From positions 1 to 17,663 of the forward strand of contig JAHZBJ010000038.1 of assembly GCA_019423445.1 (NCBI GenBank): a stretch of DNA of 17,663 bases, written 5' to 3'. Below are positions 7,280-14,415 of this stretch, piece by piece. Below the pieces are notes generated by a model. It made no database searches and was not told the DNA's origin. It was given only the letters and a program-made list of their open reading frames with translations. Position 1 is the stretch's first letter. Every line of letters starts with the position of its first letter. This DNA is from Oscillospiraceae bacterium. GTDB lineage: Bacteria; Bacillota; Clostridia; Oscillospirales; Ruminococcaceae. Position numbers and translations under genes: made by a program.

Positions 7280-7693
7280 ATGATTCGTTTAATCGTGGGT
7301 AACAAAGGCTCCGGCAAAACCAAGACCCTTATCACCCTGACCAATGAGGCGGTAGGCACCTCCAGCGGCAACGTGGTTTGCCTGGAGAAAGGCCTCAAAC
7401 TCACCTATGACATTTCCCACAAGGCCCGCCTGGTGGACACCGACGAGTACGGAGTGGAGGGCTTCGATTCCCTCTACGGTTTCATCGCCGGCCTGATGGC
7501 GGGGAACTACGATATCACCCACATCTTTGTGGACGCCACCCTGAAGATCGGCGGCCGGGACTACGAGGCCTTCGCCGTCATGGTGGACCGTCTGGTGAAG
7601 CTGGTCAGCGCCCATCAGGTGGAACTGACCTTCACCGTTTCCTGTGATCCCTCCGAACTGCCTGAGCGCCTGACCCAGTATATTCTCCGCTAA
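7280..7693 (+). CDS. Small P-loop nucleotide-binding protein of unknown function
   Basis: The 137-residue protein opens with a Walker A motif, GNKGSGKT at residues 7-14, directly at the N-terminus. A hydrophobic strand ending in acidic D85 (HIFVDA, 81-86) is a plausible Walker B. It has no membrane segment and no further domain I recognise. It is too short for a full AAA or ABC ATPase and looks like a minimal P-loop NTPase or kinase-like fold. AAGGAGG lies 8 nt before the ATG. It follows pgi by 60 nt and ends before a strong terminator, so it probably shares the pgi transcript. Its substrate and role are unknown; a link to sugar metabolism rests on position only. Confidence 0.8.
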   Translation: MIRLIVGNKGSGKTKTLITLTNEAVGTSSGNVVCLEKGLKLTYDISHKARLVDTDEYGVEGFDSLYGFIAGLMAGNYDITHIFVDATLKIGGRDYEAFAVMVDRLVKLVSAHQVELTFTVSCDPSELPERLTQYILR

Positions 7694-7719
7694 AATCAGA
7701 AACAGGACCCTTCCAGTGG

Positions 7720-7747
7720 AAAAGCCCCTGCCTTGGCAGGGGCTTTT
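7720..7747 (+). terminator. Intrinsic terminator of the pgi transcript
   Basis: A perfect 9-bp stem (GCCCCTGCC 7724-7732 with GGCAGGGGC 7735-7743, loop TT) is flanked by AAAA and TTTT. It ends the pgi/P-loop transcript and separates it from the AI-2E-family gene. Confidence 0.9.
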
Positions 7748-7818
7748 GGTGAAAAAGGGGATGTGAAAGAAAAGACAGAATTCCGTCGAAATGCTGTATG
7801 CCGGGAGGGCCGCCGTCT

Positions 7819-8895
7819 ATGAATCTGGAAAAGCAGAAAAACTTTTTGATTCACTTCGCTTTCTGGGGGGTGATCGGAGCTGGGATATTCCTCCTCCTCA
7901 AGTTCACCCTGGCCTTCCTGTTCCCCTTTTTCATGGCCTTCCTCATTGCCAGCATCCTGGACCGGCCCATCCGGGCCTTGGCCCGGTTTATGGGGGGATG
8001 CCACAGGGCTCCCGCCGCCATCCTGACGGTGATCCTCTTTTACCTGGTGACCTTTTCCCTCCTGGCCCTGGCGGGGATCCGGGCGGGTATCTTCCTCCGG
8101 GACCTGTTTTTGGACCTGCCCCGCCTTTATTACGGCACCGTGGAGCCTGCCGTGTCGGTGATCCTTCAGCGGGTGGAGGAGCAGCTCCAGCAGATGAGCC
8201 CTGAAGTGGTGGCTACCCTGGGGGACCTTTCCGAAAGCCTCCTGGGGGCCCTGGGGGACTTCGTCTCCGGGGTGTCTGTGGCGGTGATCGGCGGTGTTTC
8301 CGCCTTTGCCGCCACCCTTCCCGGTTTTTTTGTCAACTTCCTCATCACCATTATTGTCACCTTTTTTCTGGCGGTGGATTATCCCGGCGTCACCGCATTC
8401 CTCACCCGGCAGCTGCCGGACCGGGCCCTTCACCTTTGGCAGGACGCCAGAAACTATGTGGGGGGGACCCTCTTAAAGTGCATTGCTTCCTATGCCGTTA
8501 TCTGCAGCATCACCTTTTGTGAGCTGTGGCTTGGGCTCAGCCTCCTGGGGATCCCCAACGCCCCTCTCATCGCACTGGGCATCGCGATTTTTGATATCCT
8601 GCCGGTGCTGGGCACCGGGGGGATTATGATCCCCTGGGCTATCATTGCCGCCATTATCGGCAACGGACCCCTGGCCCTGGGGCTTTTGGCGGTGTACCTG
8701 GTGATCACCGTGGTGCGCCAGACCATCGAGCCCAGGATCGTAGGGAAACAGGTGGGGCTCCATCCGGTGGTGACCCTGGCCAGCATGGTGCTGGGGCTCC
8801 AGCTCTTCGGCGGGGTGGGGCTCTTCGCCCTGCCCATCTTCCTTTCCCTGGTAAAAAACCTCAACGACAAGGGAATCATCCACATCCTGAAATAA
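7819..8895 (+). CDS. AI-2E family integral membrane protein (YtvI-like)
   Basis: The 358-residue polytopic membrane protein belongs to the AI-2E (PerM/TqsA/YtvI) family. Two hydrophobic segments lie in the first 90 residues, then a soluble amphipathic region (about 95-165, rich in leucine, glutamate and glutamine), then several further membrane segments. The family hallmark is clear near the C-terminus: IFDILPVLGTG followed by PW, and RQTIEPRIVGKQVGLHP. Members export small molecules such as AI-2 or act in Na+/H+ exchange; YtvI relatives are sporulation genes in Bacillus. The actual substrate cannot be told here. The start at 7819 is preferred over an in-frame ATG at 7798 because GGGAGG (7803-7808) fits only the later one. 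It lies between two terminators, so it is probably monocistronic; its promoter is not evident. Confidence 0.88.
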   Translation: MNLEKQKNFLIHFAFWGVIGAGIFLLLKFTLAFLFPFFMAFLIASILDRPIRALARFMGGCHRAPAAILTVILFYLVTFSLLALAGIRAGIFLRDLFLDLPRLYYGTVEPAVSVILQRVEEQLQQMSPEVVATLGDLSESLLGALGDFVSGVSVAVIGGVSAFAATLPGFFVNFLITIIVTFFLAVDYPGVTAFLTRQLPDRALHLWQDARNYVGGTLLKCIASYAVICSITFCELWLGLSLLGIPNAPLIALGIAIFDILPVLGTGGIMIPWAIIAAIIGNGPLALGLLAVYLVITVVRQTIEPRIVGKQVGLHPVVTLASMVLGLQLFGGVGLFALPIFLSLVKNLNDKGIIHILK

Positions 8896-8901
8896 ACTCT
8901 G

Positions 8902-8929
8902 AAAAAACCTCCCTCCAGGGAGGTTTTTT
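8902..8929. terminator. Intrinsic terminator after the AI-2E gene
   Basis: AAAAAACCTCCC (8902-8913) pairs with GGGAGGTTTTTT (8918-8929) around a TCCA loop, a symmetrical A/T-flanked terminator seven bases after the stop codon. Repeat island 4 starts three bases after it. Confidence 0.92.
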
Positions 8930-8931
8930 GC

Positions 8932-9291
8932 GTCCGTGAGAGGGGGGACGCAGAGGCGCTGGTTTGTGCGCCGCTCCCTGAGCATATCACTTAAGATTCA
9001 TGGGGCGCTTTGTTTTCTAACCTGGGATTCAGAAGGCGGTTTGGTGGGTGTGTCCGGCGCTCTTCTCAGGGTAAGTTATTTGTTCAGGGAGCGGGGCAGA
9101 ACCCAGCGCCTCTGCGTCCTTTTACTCACGGACATCCCTCCCGTTGGTCGGGAACGTGGCCTCAGAAGCCCCACCGGGGCTTCTGTCCCCTCCGGGGACC
9201 GGCCAGGCAGCGGGCCTCTGGGCCGCCAGGGAGCGGGGCAGTCACTTACGCTTCTGCGTCCGGCTGCTCACGGACCCGGCTTCTCACGGAT
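8932..9291. repeat. Mosaic repeat island 4
   Basis: A single rightward unit (GTCCGTGAG 8932-8940), a long centre (8981-9085) and leftward units ending in CTCACGGAC at 9125-9133 and 9267-9275 and CTCACGGAT at 9283-9291. Bases 8972-9133 match the reverse complement of 2329-2490 in island 2 with three mismatches and no gap by my comparison. The G/C-rich hairpin linker (about 9126-9206) matches islands 1, 3 and 6. The last unit end runs into the mnmE promoter region. Nothing coding is visible. Confidence 0.9.
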
Positions 9292-9300
9292 CGGGAAATA

Positions 9301-9309
9301 TGGTATAAT
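9301..9309 (+). promoter_or_regulatory. Extended -10 promoter of mnmE
   Basis: TGGTATAAT is a perfect -10 (9304-9309) with a TGn extension. The 17-nt-spaced -35 would be TTCTCA (9281-9286), four of six consensus bases and part of the terminal repeat motif of island 4. The island edge may therefore contribute to this promoter. Confidence 0.75.
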
Positions 9310-9365
9310 ATTATGATAGGCTGGGGAATTCCGGCCGGAGGACCATTGGAAGGGAAGGGAAGAAG

Positions 9366-10754
9366 ATGTCCCTGCTGCGTCAACAGGATACCATCGCCGC
9401 CATCTCCACCGGGAGCGGCGGCGGCGTGGGAATGGTGCGCCTTTCGGGGCCGGAAAGTCTCCGGGTGGCGGCGGGGGTGTTCTTTCCCCAGAACGCCGCC
9501 CGGCAGGTGGAGGAGATGAAGGGCTACACCGGGGCCTACGGCCAGATCCGGGAGGGCCGGGACGGCCCGGTGGTGGACGACGGGGTGCTCTTTGTCTACC
9601 GGGCTCCCCACAGCTACACCGGGGAGGAGATGGCGGAGCTCTGCTGTCACGGCGGAGCCTTTGTCATGGAGCGGGTCCTCTCCCTCTGCCTGGCAGGGGG
9701 CGCCCGGCTGGCAGGCCCGGGGGAGTTCACCAAGCGGGCCCTGCTGGCGGGGAAGCTGGACCTGACCCAGGCGGAGAGCGTGGCGGATATTATTTCCGCC
9801 CAGAGCCGCCAGGCTTTGGGGGCAGCCCAGGAGGCCCGTCGGGGGGCTCTCCACCGGGCGGTGATGGAGGTGGCGGAGGCGCTGACAAAAAGCTGCGCCC
9901 ACATCTCCGCCTGGATCGACTACCCCGAGGAGGACGTGGAGGAGGTGCTCTCCGGGGAGCTTCGGGAAACCCTCCTCCGGTGCCGCCGGGAGCTGGAGCG
10001 CCTGGCCGGGACCTACCAGGCGGGGCGCCTGATGCGGGAGGGGATCTCCACCGCCATTGTGGGGAGCGCCAACGTGGGGAAGTCCACCCTGATGAACTTT
10101 CTGGCTGGGGAAGAAAAGAGCATCGTCACCGAGATCCCCGGCACCACCCGGGACGTGGTCCGGGACACGGTGCGGCTGGGGGACGTGGTGCTGGACCTTT
10201 CGGACACCGCAGGGATCCGGGACACCCAGGACCGGGTGGAGGCCCTGGGGGTAGCCCGGAGCCTGGAGCTGCTGGACCGCTGCGACCTGATCCTGGCAGT
10301 GTTTGATTCCTCCCGGCCCCTGGACGCCGGGGACCTGGAACTGCTGGACAAGCTGGACGGCCGCCTGGCGGTGGGGATCATCAACAAAACCGACCTCCCC
10401 GGCGGCGGCAGCCACCGGGAGACGGTGGCCCGGCATACCCGCCGGGTGGTGGAGCTTTCCGCCCGGGACGGCACCGGGGTGGCGGAGCTGGCTCAGGCGG
10501 TGGCGGAGCTTACCGGCCTGGCCCGGCTGGACCCAGCTGCCGGCCTGGTGGCCAACCGCCGCCAGCTGGACTGCGTCCTGGCGGCTTCCCGGAGCCTGGA
10601 GGAGGCGGAGTCCGCCCTGGAGGCGGGGCAGACCCTGGACGCCGTTTCCGTCTCCATGGAGGAGGCCCTGGATTCCCTTTTGGAGCTTACCGGGCGGCGG
10701 GCCTCCCCGGAGATCATCGACCGGGTGTTCCAGGATTTCTGCGTGGGGAAGTAG
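9366..10754 (+). CDS. mnmE: tRNA modification GTPase MnmE
   Basis: MnmE works with MnmG to install carboxymethylaminomethyl-type groups on U34 of certain tRNAs, using GTP, a formyl-folate derivative and FAD. The 462-residue protein has the N-terminal folate-binding domain (starting DTIAAISTGSGGGVGMVRLSG), helical domain and embedded G domain: G1 GSANVGKS (233-240), G2 around IPGTTRD, G3 DTAG, G4 NKTD (340-343) and G5 SARDG. It ends FCVGK with the conserved cysteine C459. The G1 motif is usually GRPNVGKS; the R-P pair is S-A here but GxxxxGKS is intact. The ATG at 9366 has only a modest purine-rich GGAAGGGAAGAAG upstream. It has its own promoter. The gene order mnmE, (DUF1905-like), mnmG, rsmG, noc, parA, parB is the Firmicutes origin-side block. 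Confidence 0.97.
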   Translation: MSLLRQQDTIAAISTGSGGGVGMVRLSGPESLRVAAGVFFPQNAARQVEEMKGYTGAYGQIREGRDGPVVDDGVLFVYRAPHSYTGEEMAELCCHGGAFVMERVLSLCLAGGARLAGPGEFTKRALLAGKLDLTQAESVADIISAQSRQALGAAQEARRGALHRAVMEVAEALTKSCAHISAWIDYPEEDVEEVLSGELRETLLRCRRELERLAGTYQAGRLMREGISTAIVGSANVGKSTLMNFLAGEEKSIVTEIPGTTRDVVRDTVRLGDVVLDLSDTAGIRDTQDRVEALGVARSLELLDRCDLILAVFDSSRPLDAGDLELLDKLDGRLAVGIINKTDLPGGGSHRETVARHTRRVVELSARDGTGVAELAQAVAELTGLARLDPAAGLVANRRQLDCVLAASRSLEEAESALEAGQTLDAVSVSMEEALDSLLELTGRRASPEIIDRVFQDFCVGK

Positions 10755-10789
10755 TTCCCCCAGGGCAAAAAACCGGGTATTTTGTAATA

Positions 10790-10818
10790 CTGTAATTTCA
10801 ATATACAAACAGTATATT
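10790..10818 (+). promoter_or_regulatory. Possible internal promoter with AATATAC palindrome
   Basis: This A/T-rich patch in the mnmE-DUF1905 gap holds a perfect 7-bp inverted repeat, AATATAC (10800-10806) and GTATATT (10812-10818). TATATT (10813-10818) could be a -10, with CTGTAA (10790-10795) as a poor -35 at 17 nt. A regulated promoter is possible but not certain. Confidence 0.4.
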
Positions 10819-10829
10819 AAATAAGGGGC

Positions 10830-10922
10830 TTTTTCCTCTCTTTCAGGGCTTTGGGAGCATCCTGGGGCCCCGGGACGCCATACTAACCCGGGGGCGCTGC
10901 CCCTGAAAGGAGATGGGAAAAA
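10830..10922 (+). promoter_or_regulatory. Structured 5' leader that masks the ribosome binding site
   Basis: CTTTCAGGG (10840-10848) pairs perfectly with CCCTGAAAG (10901-10909), and the latter overlaps the Shine-Dalgarno AAAGGAG (10906-10912). An inner stem joins CCCCGGG (10868-10874) with CCCGGGG (10887-10893) around a 12-nt loop. An outer stem, TTTTTCC (10830-10836) with GGAAAAA (10916-10922), reaches the start codon. The layout fits translational control by a riboswitch-like or protein-bound leader. I do not recognise it as a known class. Confidence 0.5.
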
Positions 10923-11278
10923 TGGGCCGCAGGTTTGAATATGACGGGATTCTCCATGAGATCCCCGGCAAGGGCGGGGCCTATGTGGAATTCCCCTGGG
11001 ACATCCGGGAGATCTTTGGAAAGGGCCGGGTCCGGGTGCTGGCGGAGTTTGACGGGGTTCCCTACCGGGGGAGCATTGTCAACATGGGCCTTCGGGATTC
11101 GGAGGGAAGGACGGTCTACCTGATTGGGGTCCTAAAGTCCATCCGGCAGCAGCTGGGAAAGAAGGACGGGGACGCCATCCATGTGGTGATCCGGGAGGAG
11201 CCGGAAGAGCCGGGGGACCGGCGGGAAAGGACGGAAGAAACAGGACAGGATGAGAGAGTACAACGCGGGAAAGTTTGA
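10922..11278 (+). CDS. DUF1905-like small protein between mnmE and mnmG
   Basis: The 118-residue protein resembles the DUF1905 family: FEYDGILHEIPGKGGAYVEFP at its start, a central GKGRVRVLAEFDGVPYRGS and the late IRQQLGKKDGDAIHVVI, a likely small beta-barrel. The C-terminal 25 residues are charged and low in complexity. DUF1905 proteins have no established reaction. The ATG at 10922 is chosen because AAAGGAG lies 9 nt upstream; the in-frame ATG at 10913 overlaps that site. It overlaps mnmG by 29 nt, suggesting coupled translation. Its ribosome binding site is buried in a strong leader structure. This gene is not part of the usual mnmE-mnmG arrangement, so it is either a lineage-specific insertion or a helper of the modification system; the latter is speculation. 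Confidence 0.75.
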   Translation: MGRRFEYDGILHEIPGKGGAYVEFPWDIREIFGKGRVRVLAEFDGVPYRGSIVNMGLRDSEGRTVYLIGVLKSIRQQLGKKDGDAIHVVIREEPEEPGDRRERTEETGQDERVQRGKV

Positions 11279-13160
11279 TATCGCCGTCATTGGGGCGGGG
11301 CACGCCGGGGTGGAGGCCGCTCTGGCCGCCGCCCGGCTGGGGTGCAGGGTGGTGCTGTTCACCATCAGTCTGGACTCCATCGCCAACATGCCCTGCAACC
11401 CCTCCATCGGGGGCACCGCCAAGGGCCACCTGGTCCGGGAGCTGGACGCCCTGGGCGGGGAGATGGGCCGGGCCGCCGACGCCACCATGCTTCAGAGCCG
11501 GATGCTGAACCGTGGGAAGGGCCCTGCGGTCCACAGCCTCCGGGTCCAGTCGGACCGGGCGGCCTACCACCGGTATATGAAGGAGAAGGTGGAATCCACC
11601 CCCGGCCTCCTGGTGCGCCAGGGGGAGGTGGTGTCGGTGGAGACCGGCCCGGAGGGGAGGGTTTCCGCCGTGGTCACCGCCATGGGGGGGCGCTACGAGG
11701 TCCGGGCCGCCATTGTGGCCACCGGCACCTACCTGGGGGGAAAGGTCTTTGTGGGGGAGTTCTCCCAGGAAAGCGGCCCCGACGGCAGCCACCCGGCCAA
11801 GGCTCTTTCGGACAGCCTCCGGGGGCTGGGGCTGCGGCTCCGGCGGTTCAAGACCGGCACCCCCGCCCGGGTCTGGCGGGATTCCATCGACTTCTCCCAG
11901 ATGGAGGAGCAGCGGGGGGACGAGCCGGTGGTGCCCTTCTCCTTCGGCAACTGGGGGAAGCGGGAGTACCAGAACATCCTTCCCTGCCACGTGGCCTACA
12001 CCAACGAGGAGACCCACCGGATTATCCGGGAGAACCTGGACCGATCCCCCCTCTACGGCGGGGAGATCCAGGGCATCGGCCCCCGGTACTGCCCCAGCAT
12101 TGAGGACAAGGTGGTGCGCTTTGCCGACAAGGAGCGGCACCAGCTCTTTGTGGAGCCCATGGGGCTGGACACCCGAGAGATGTATCTCCAGGGCCTCAGC
12201 AGCAGTCTCCCCGAGGAGGTGCAGCTGCGGATGTACCGCAGCATCCGGGGGCTGGAGAAGGTGGAGCTGATGCGCACCGCTTACGCCATTGAGTACGACT
12301 GCATCGATCCCACCCAGCTCCGGGCCACCCTGGAAGTCCGGGACGTTCCGGGGCTCTATGGCGCCGGGCAGTTTAACGGCACCTCCGGTTATGAGGAAGC
12401 CGCCGTCCAGGGGTTTGTGGCGGGGGTCAACGCCGCCCTGGCCATCCAGGGGAAGGAGCCTTTGGTGCTGGAGCGGTCGGGCTCCTACATCGGCACCCTT
12501 ATTGACGACCTGGTGACCAAGGGCTGCATGGACCCTTACCGGATGATGACCAGCCGGAGCGAGTACCGGCTCCTTCTCCGGCAGGATAATGCAGATCTTC
12601 GGCTTATGCCAATTGGACATAAGCTTGGACTTATATCAGAGGAACAATATCAGGAATTCCTGGAACAGCAGCGCCAGAAGGAGGCGGAGAAAGCCCGGCT
12701 GGAAGCCCTGGTGATCCACCCCAGCCCGGAGGTAAACGCCTGGCTGGAGGAAGCGGGCACCGCCCCGTTGGAGCGGGGGGTCCGGGCGGGGGAGCTTCTC
12801 CGCCGCCCCCAGGTGACCTACCAGGGCCTGGCCCCCTTTGACCCGGAGCGGCCGGATCTCCACCCCCATGTGGCGGAACAGGTGGAGATCGAGGTGAAGT
12901 ACCAGGGTTATCTGAAGAAGCAGCAGGCCCAGGTGGAGCGGATGCGCCGCCTGGAGACCATGCCCCTGGGGGACGGCATCGATTATGACGCCGTCCGGGG
13001 ACTCCGCCTGGAGGCGGCGGAAAAGCTCCGGAAGCTCCGCCCCGCCACCCTGGGACAAGCCAGCCGCATCAGCGGGGTCAGCCCCGCGGATATCGCGGTG
13101 CTGATGATCTATCTGGAAACGAAAGGAGGGGAGGGCCGTGATCCCAAAGGAGAAGTTTGA
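11250..13160 (+). CDS. mnmG: tRNA U34 carboxymethylaminomethyl synthase subunit MnmG (GidA)
   Basis: MnmG is the FAD/NADH-dependent partner of MnmE in modifying U34 of tRNAs. The 636-residue protein has the dinucleotide-binding GAGHAG (15-20), the CNPSIGGTAKGHLVRELDALGG region with the conserved catalytic cysteine, ATGTYLGG, the second nucleotide-binding region and the C-terminal helical domain that contacts MnmE (QASRISGVSPADIAVLMIYLE). Length is normal for the family. The start at 11250 overlaps the preceding DUF1905-like gene by 29 nt, with ACAGGACAGG as a weak ribosome binding site, so translation is probably coupled. It overlaps rsmG by 23 nt. A 76-bp stretch at 12585-12660 is about 39% GC, against well over 60% in the rest of the gene, but the reading frame and protein remain family-like. 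Confidence 0.97.
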   Translation: MREYNAGKFDIAVIGAGHAGVEAALAAARLGCRVVLFTISLDSIANMPCNPSIGGTAKGHLVRELDALGGEMGRAADATMLQSRMLNRGKGPAVHSLRVQSDRAAYHRYMKEKVESTPGLLVRQGEVVSVETGPEGRVSAVVTAMGGRYEVRAAIVATGTYLGGKVFVGEFSQESGPDGSHPAKALSDSLRGLGLRLRRFKTGTPARVWRDSIDFSQMEEQRGDEPVVPFSFGNWGKREYQNILPCHVAYTNEETHRIIRENLDRSPLYGGEIQGIGPRYCPSIEDKVVRFADKERHQLFVEPMGLDTREMYLQGLSSSLPEEVQLRMYRSIRGLEKVELMRTAYAIEYDCIDPTQLRATLEVRDVPGLYGAGQFNGTSGYEEAAVQGFVAGVNAALAIQGKEPLVLERSGSYIGTLIDDLVTKGCMDPYRMMTSRSEYRLLLRQDNADLRLMPIGHKLGLISEEQYQEFLEQQRQKEAEKARLEALVIHPSPEVNAWLEEAGTAPLERGVRAGELLRRPQVTYQGLAPFDPERPDLHPHVAEQVEIEVKYQGYLKKQQAQVERMRRLETMPLGDGIDYDAVRGLRLEAAEKLRKLRPATLGQASRISGVSPADIAVLMIYLETKGGEGRDPKGEV

Positions 13161-13839
13161 GGCCCTGTTCCAGTCCCTGGGGATGCCGGGGGACTATGAG
13201 AAGTTTTCGGTTTACTGCGGGATGCTCCAGGACTGGAACCAGCGGATGAACCTTACCGCCATCACCGACGACGAGGGCATCGCGGTAAAGCACTTTGCCG
13301 ACAGCGTCCTTCCCCTGACCATGGCGGAGCTGCCCCAGGGCGCCCGGCTCATTGATGTGGGCACTGGGGCGGGGTTCCCGTCGGTGCCCATGAAGCTGGT
13401 GCGGCCGGATCTGGAGCTGACCCTTCTGGACAGCCTCCAGAAGCGCCTTACCTTCCTTTCGGCCCTTTGCGGCGAACTGGGGATGCAGGCGGAACTGGTC
13501 CATGCCAGAGCTGAGGAAGCAGGGCGGAATCCCAAGTACCGGGAGAAGTTCGACGCTGCCACCAGCCGCGCCGTGGCGGGAATGGGGCTTTTGGCGGAGT
13601 ACTGCCTTCCCCTGCTGAAAGTGGGGGGAGTTCTCCTGGCCATGAAGGGGAGCGCCGGCAGGGAAGAGGCCGCCGCCGGGGAGAAGGCCCTGGCCCTCTG
13701 CGGGGGACGGATCCGGGAGATCCGGGATTACACCCTCCCAAATGGGGACCCCAGGACCCTGATCCTGGTGGAGAAAGTCGCCCCCACCCCGCCCAAATAC
13801 CCCCGCCCATCCCAGAAGATCGCCAAATCTCCTCTTTGA
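13138..13839 (+). CDS. rsmG: 16S rRNA (guanine527-N7)-methyltransferase RsmG (GidB)
   Basis: RsmG methylates G527 of 16S rRNA using S-adenosylmethionine; its loss gives low-level streptomycin resistance in other bacteria. The 233-residue protein has the family's NLT at 38-40, KHFADS (51-56), the SAM-binding motif DVGTGAGFP (73-81) with D/LLDS following, TSRAVA, and the C-terminal PPKYPRPSQKIAKSPL. The GTG start at 13138 is preceded by AAAGGAGG (13122-13129) at 8 nt and lies inside mnmG, giving a 23-nt overlap and tight coupling. It is the last gene of the mnmE-led operon. The stop codon is followed immediately by repeat island 5, with no recognisable intrinsic terminator. Confidence 0.96.
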   Translation: MIPKEKFEALFQSLGMPGDYEKFSVYCGMLQDWNQRMNLTAITDDEGIAVKHFADSVLPLTMAELPQGARLIDVGTGAGFPSVPMKLVRPDLELTLLDSLQKRLTFLSALCGELGMQAELVHARAEEAGRNPKYREKFDAATSRAVAGMGLLAEYCLPLLKVGGVLLAMKGSAGREEAAAGEKALALCGGRIREIRDYTLPNGDPRTLILVEKVAPTPPKYPRPSQKIAKSPL

Positions 13840-14158
13840 GTCCGTGAGAAAAGATTCTGCAAAGCGCAGGTTTGTGCCCCGCTCTTTTCGGGTCCGTGAG
13901 AAGCGTTGTGCGAACCGAAACGTTGTGCGCCGCTCTCTGAGCAAATAACATAGGATTCAGAAGGCGGTTTTGTGGGTGGACTTTGCGCCCTTCTCAGTCC
14001 AGGTTATATGTTCAGGGAGCGAGGTACCGCCTTACGTCTCTGCGTCCTTCTTCTCACGGACATGGGTGCGGGCCCTGGCCCGCCAGGGAGCGGGGCAGAA
14101 CCCAGCGCCTCTGCGTCCCTTCTCTCACGGACCCGGGTGCGGGCCCCAGCCGGCCCCC
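13840..14158. repeat. Mosaic repeat island 5
   Basis: Two rightward units (GTCCGTGAG at 13840 and 13892), the GATTCAGAAGGCGG centre (about 13952-13996) and two leftward units whose CTCACGGAC ends lie at 14053-14061 and 14124-14132, exactly 71 bp apart. The right units are joined by a GCGGGCC/GGCCCGC-type hairpin linker; a partial linker continues to about 14158. The left units are the divergent subtypes (GATTCTGC and GAACCGAAACG), so the arms are not copies of each other. The island touches the rsmG stop codon and may form the 3' end of that operon's RNA. Confidence 0.88.
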
Positions 14159-14188
14159 ACGGATGAAAAAATCGCAGGATGTGACGGG

Positions 14189-14200
14189 ATTCCCGGGGAT
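14189..14200. promoter_or_regulatory. Candidate Noc-binding site
   Basis: ATTCCCGGGGAT is nearly palindromic and resembles the Noc-binding sequence of Bacillus (ATTTCCCGGGAAAT). A weaker ATCCCGGGAG lies at 14376-14385. Both are in the noc upstream region. In a G/C-rich genome CCCGGG cores occur by chance, so this is tentative. An 8-bp inverted repeat, ATCGCAGG (14171-14178) with CCTGCGAT (14263-14270), brackets the first site. Confidence 0.3.
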
Positions 14201-14294
14201 TCGTGGGAAAGACCCTGTGCCCTGTGGAAGGGCGGAGGGAAGAAAGGGGAAACCGGGGGAAACCTGCGATGAAAAAAACTGGAATAATCCCAGG

Positions 14295-14331
14295 GGGGAT
14301 GGTAGTATACTATTAGGTTGCTGCCATCCCC
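14295..14331 (+). promoter_or_regulatory. noc promoter region with nested palindromes
   Basis: The -10 TATACT (14306-14311) lies within the perfect palindrome TAGTATACTA (14303-14312), which in turn lies between the arms GGGGATGG (14295-14302) and CCATCCCC (14324-14331). The -35 is not convincing. The palindrome could be an operator or, in RNA, the 5' part of a hairpin. The parA promoter shares GTATACTA. Confidence 0.5.
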
Positions 14332-14415
14332 TTTGTGTTTGGAATTCCCTGAGGACAGGCTGGGGGAGGGGCGGCATCCCGGGAGAAAACAGAACGGGAA
14401 GAGGAGGAAGCCGTT

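Noticed and set aside
10913..10921. Upstream ATG for the DUF1905-like gene
   Set aside because: It directly abuts the Shine-Dalgarno, leaving no spacing; ATG at 10922 has 9 nt.
10830..10922. Known riboswitch class (preQ1, THF, guanidine)
   Set aside because: I compared remembered consensus features and found no convincing match, so it is reported only as a structured leader.
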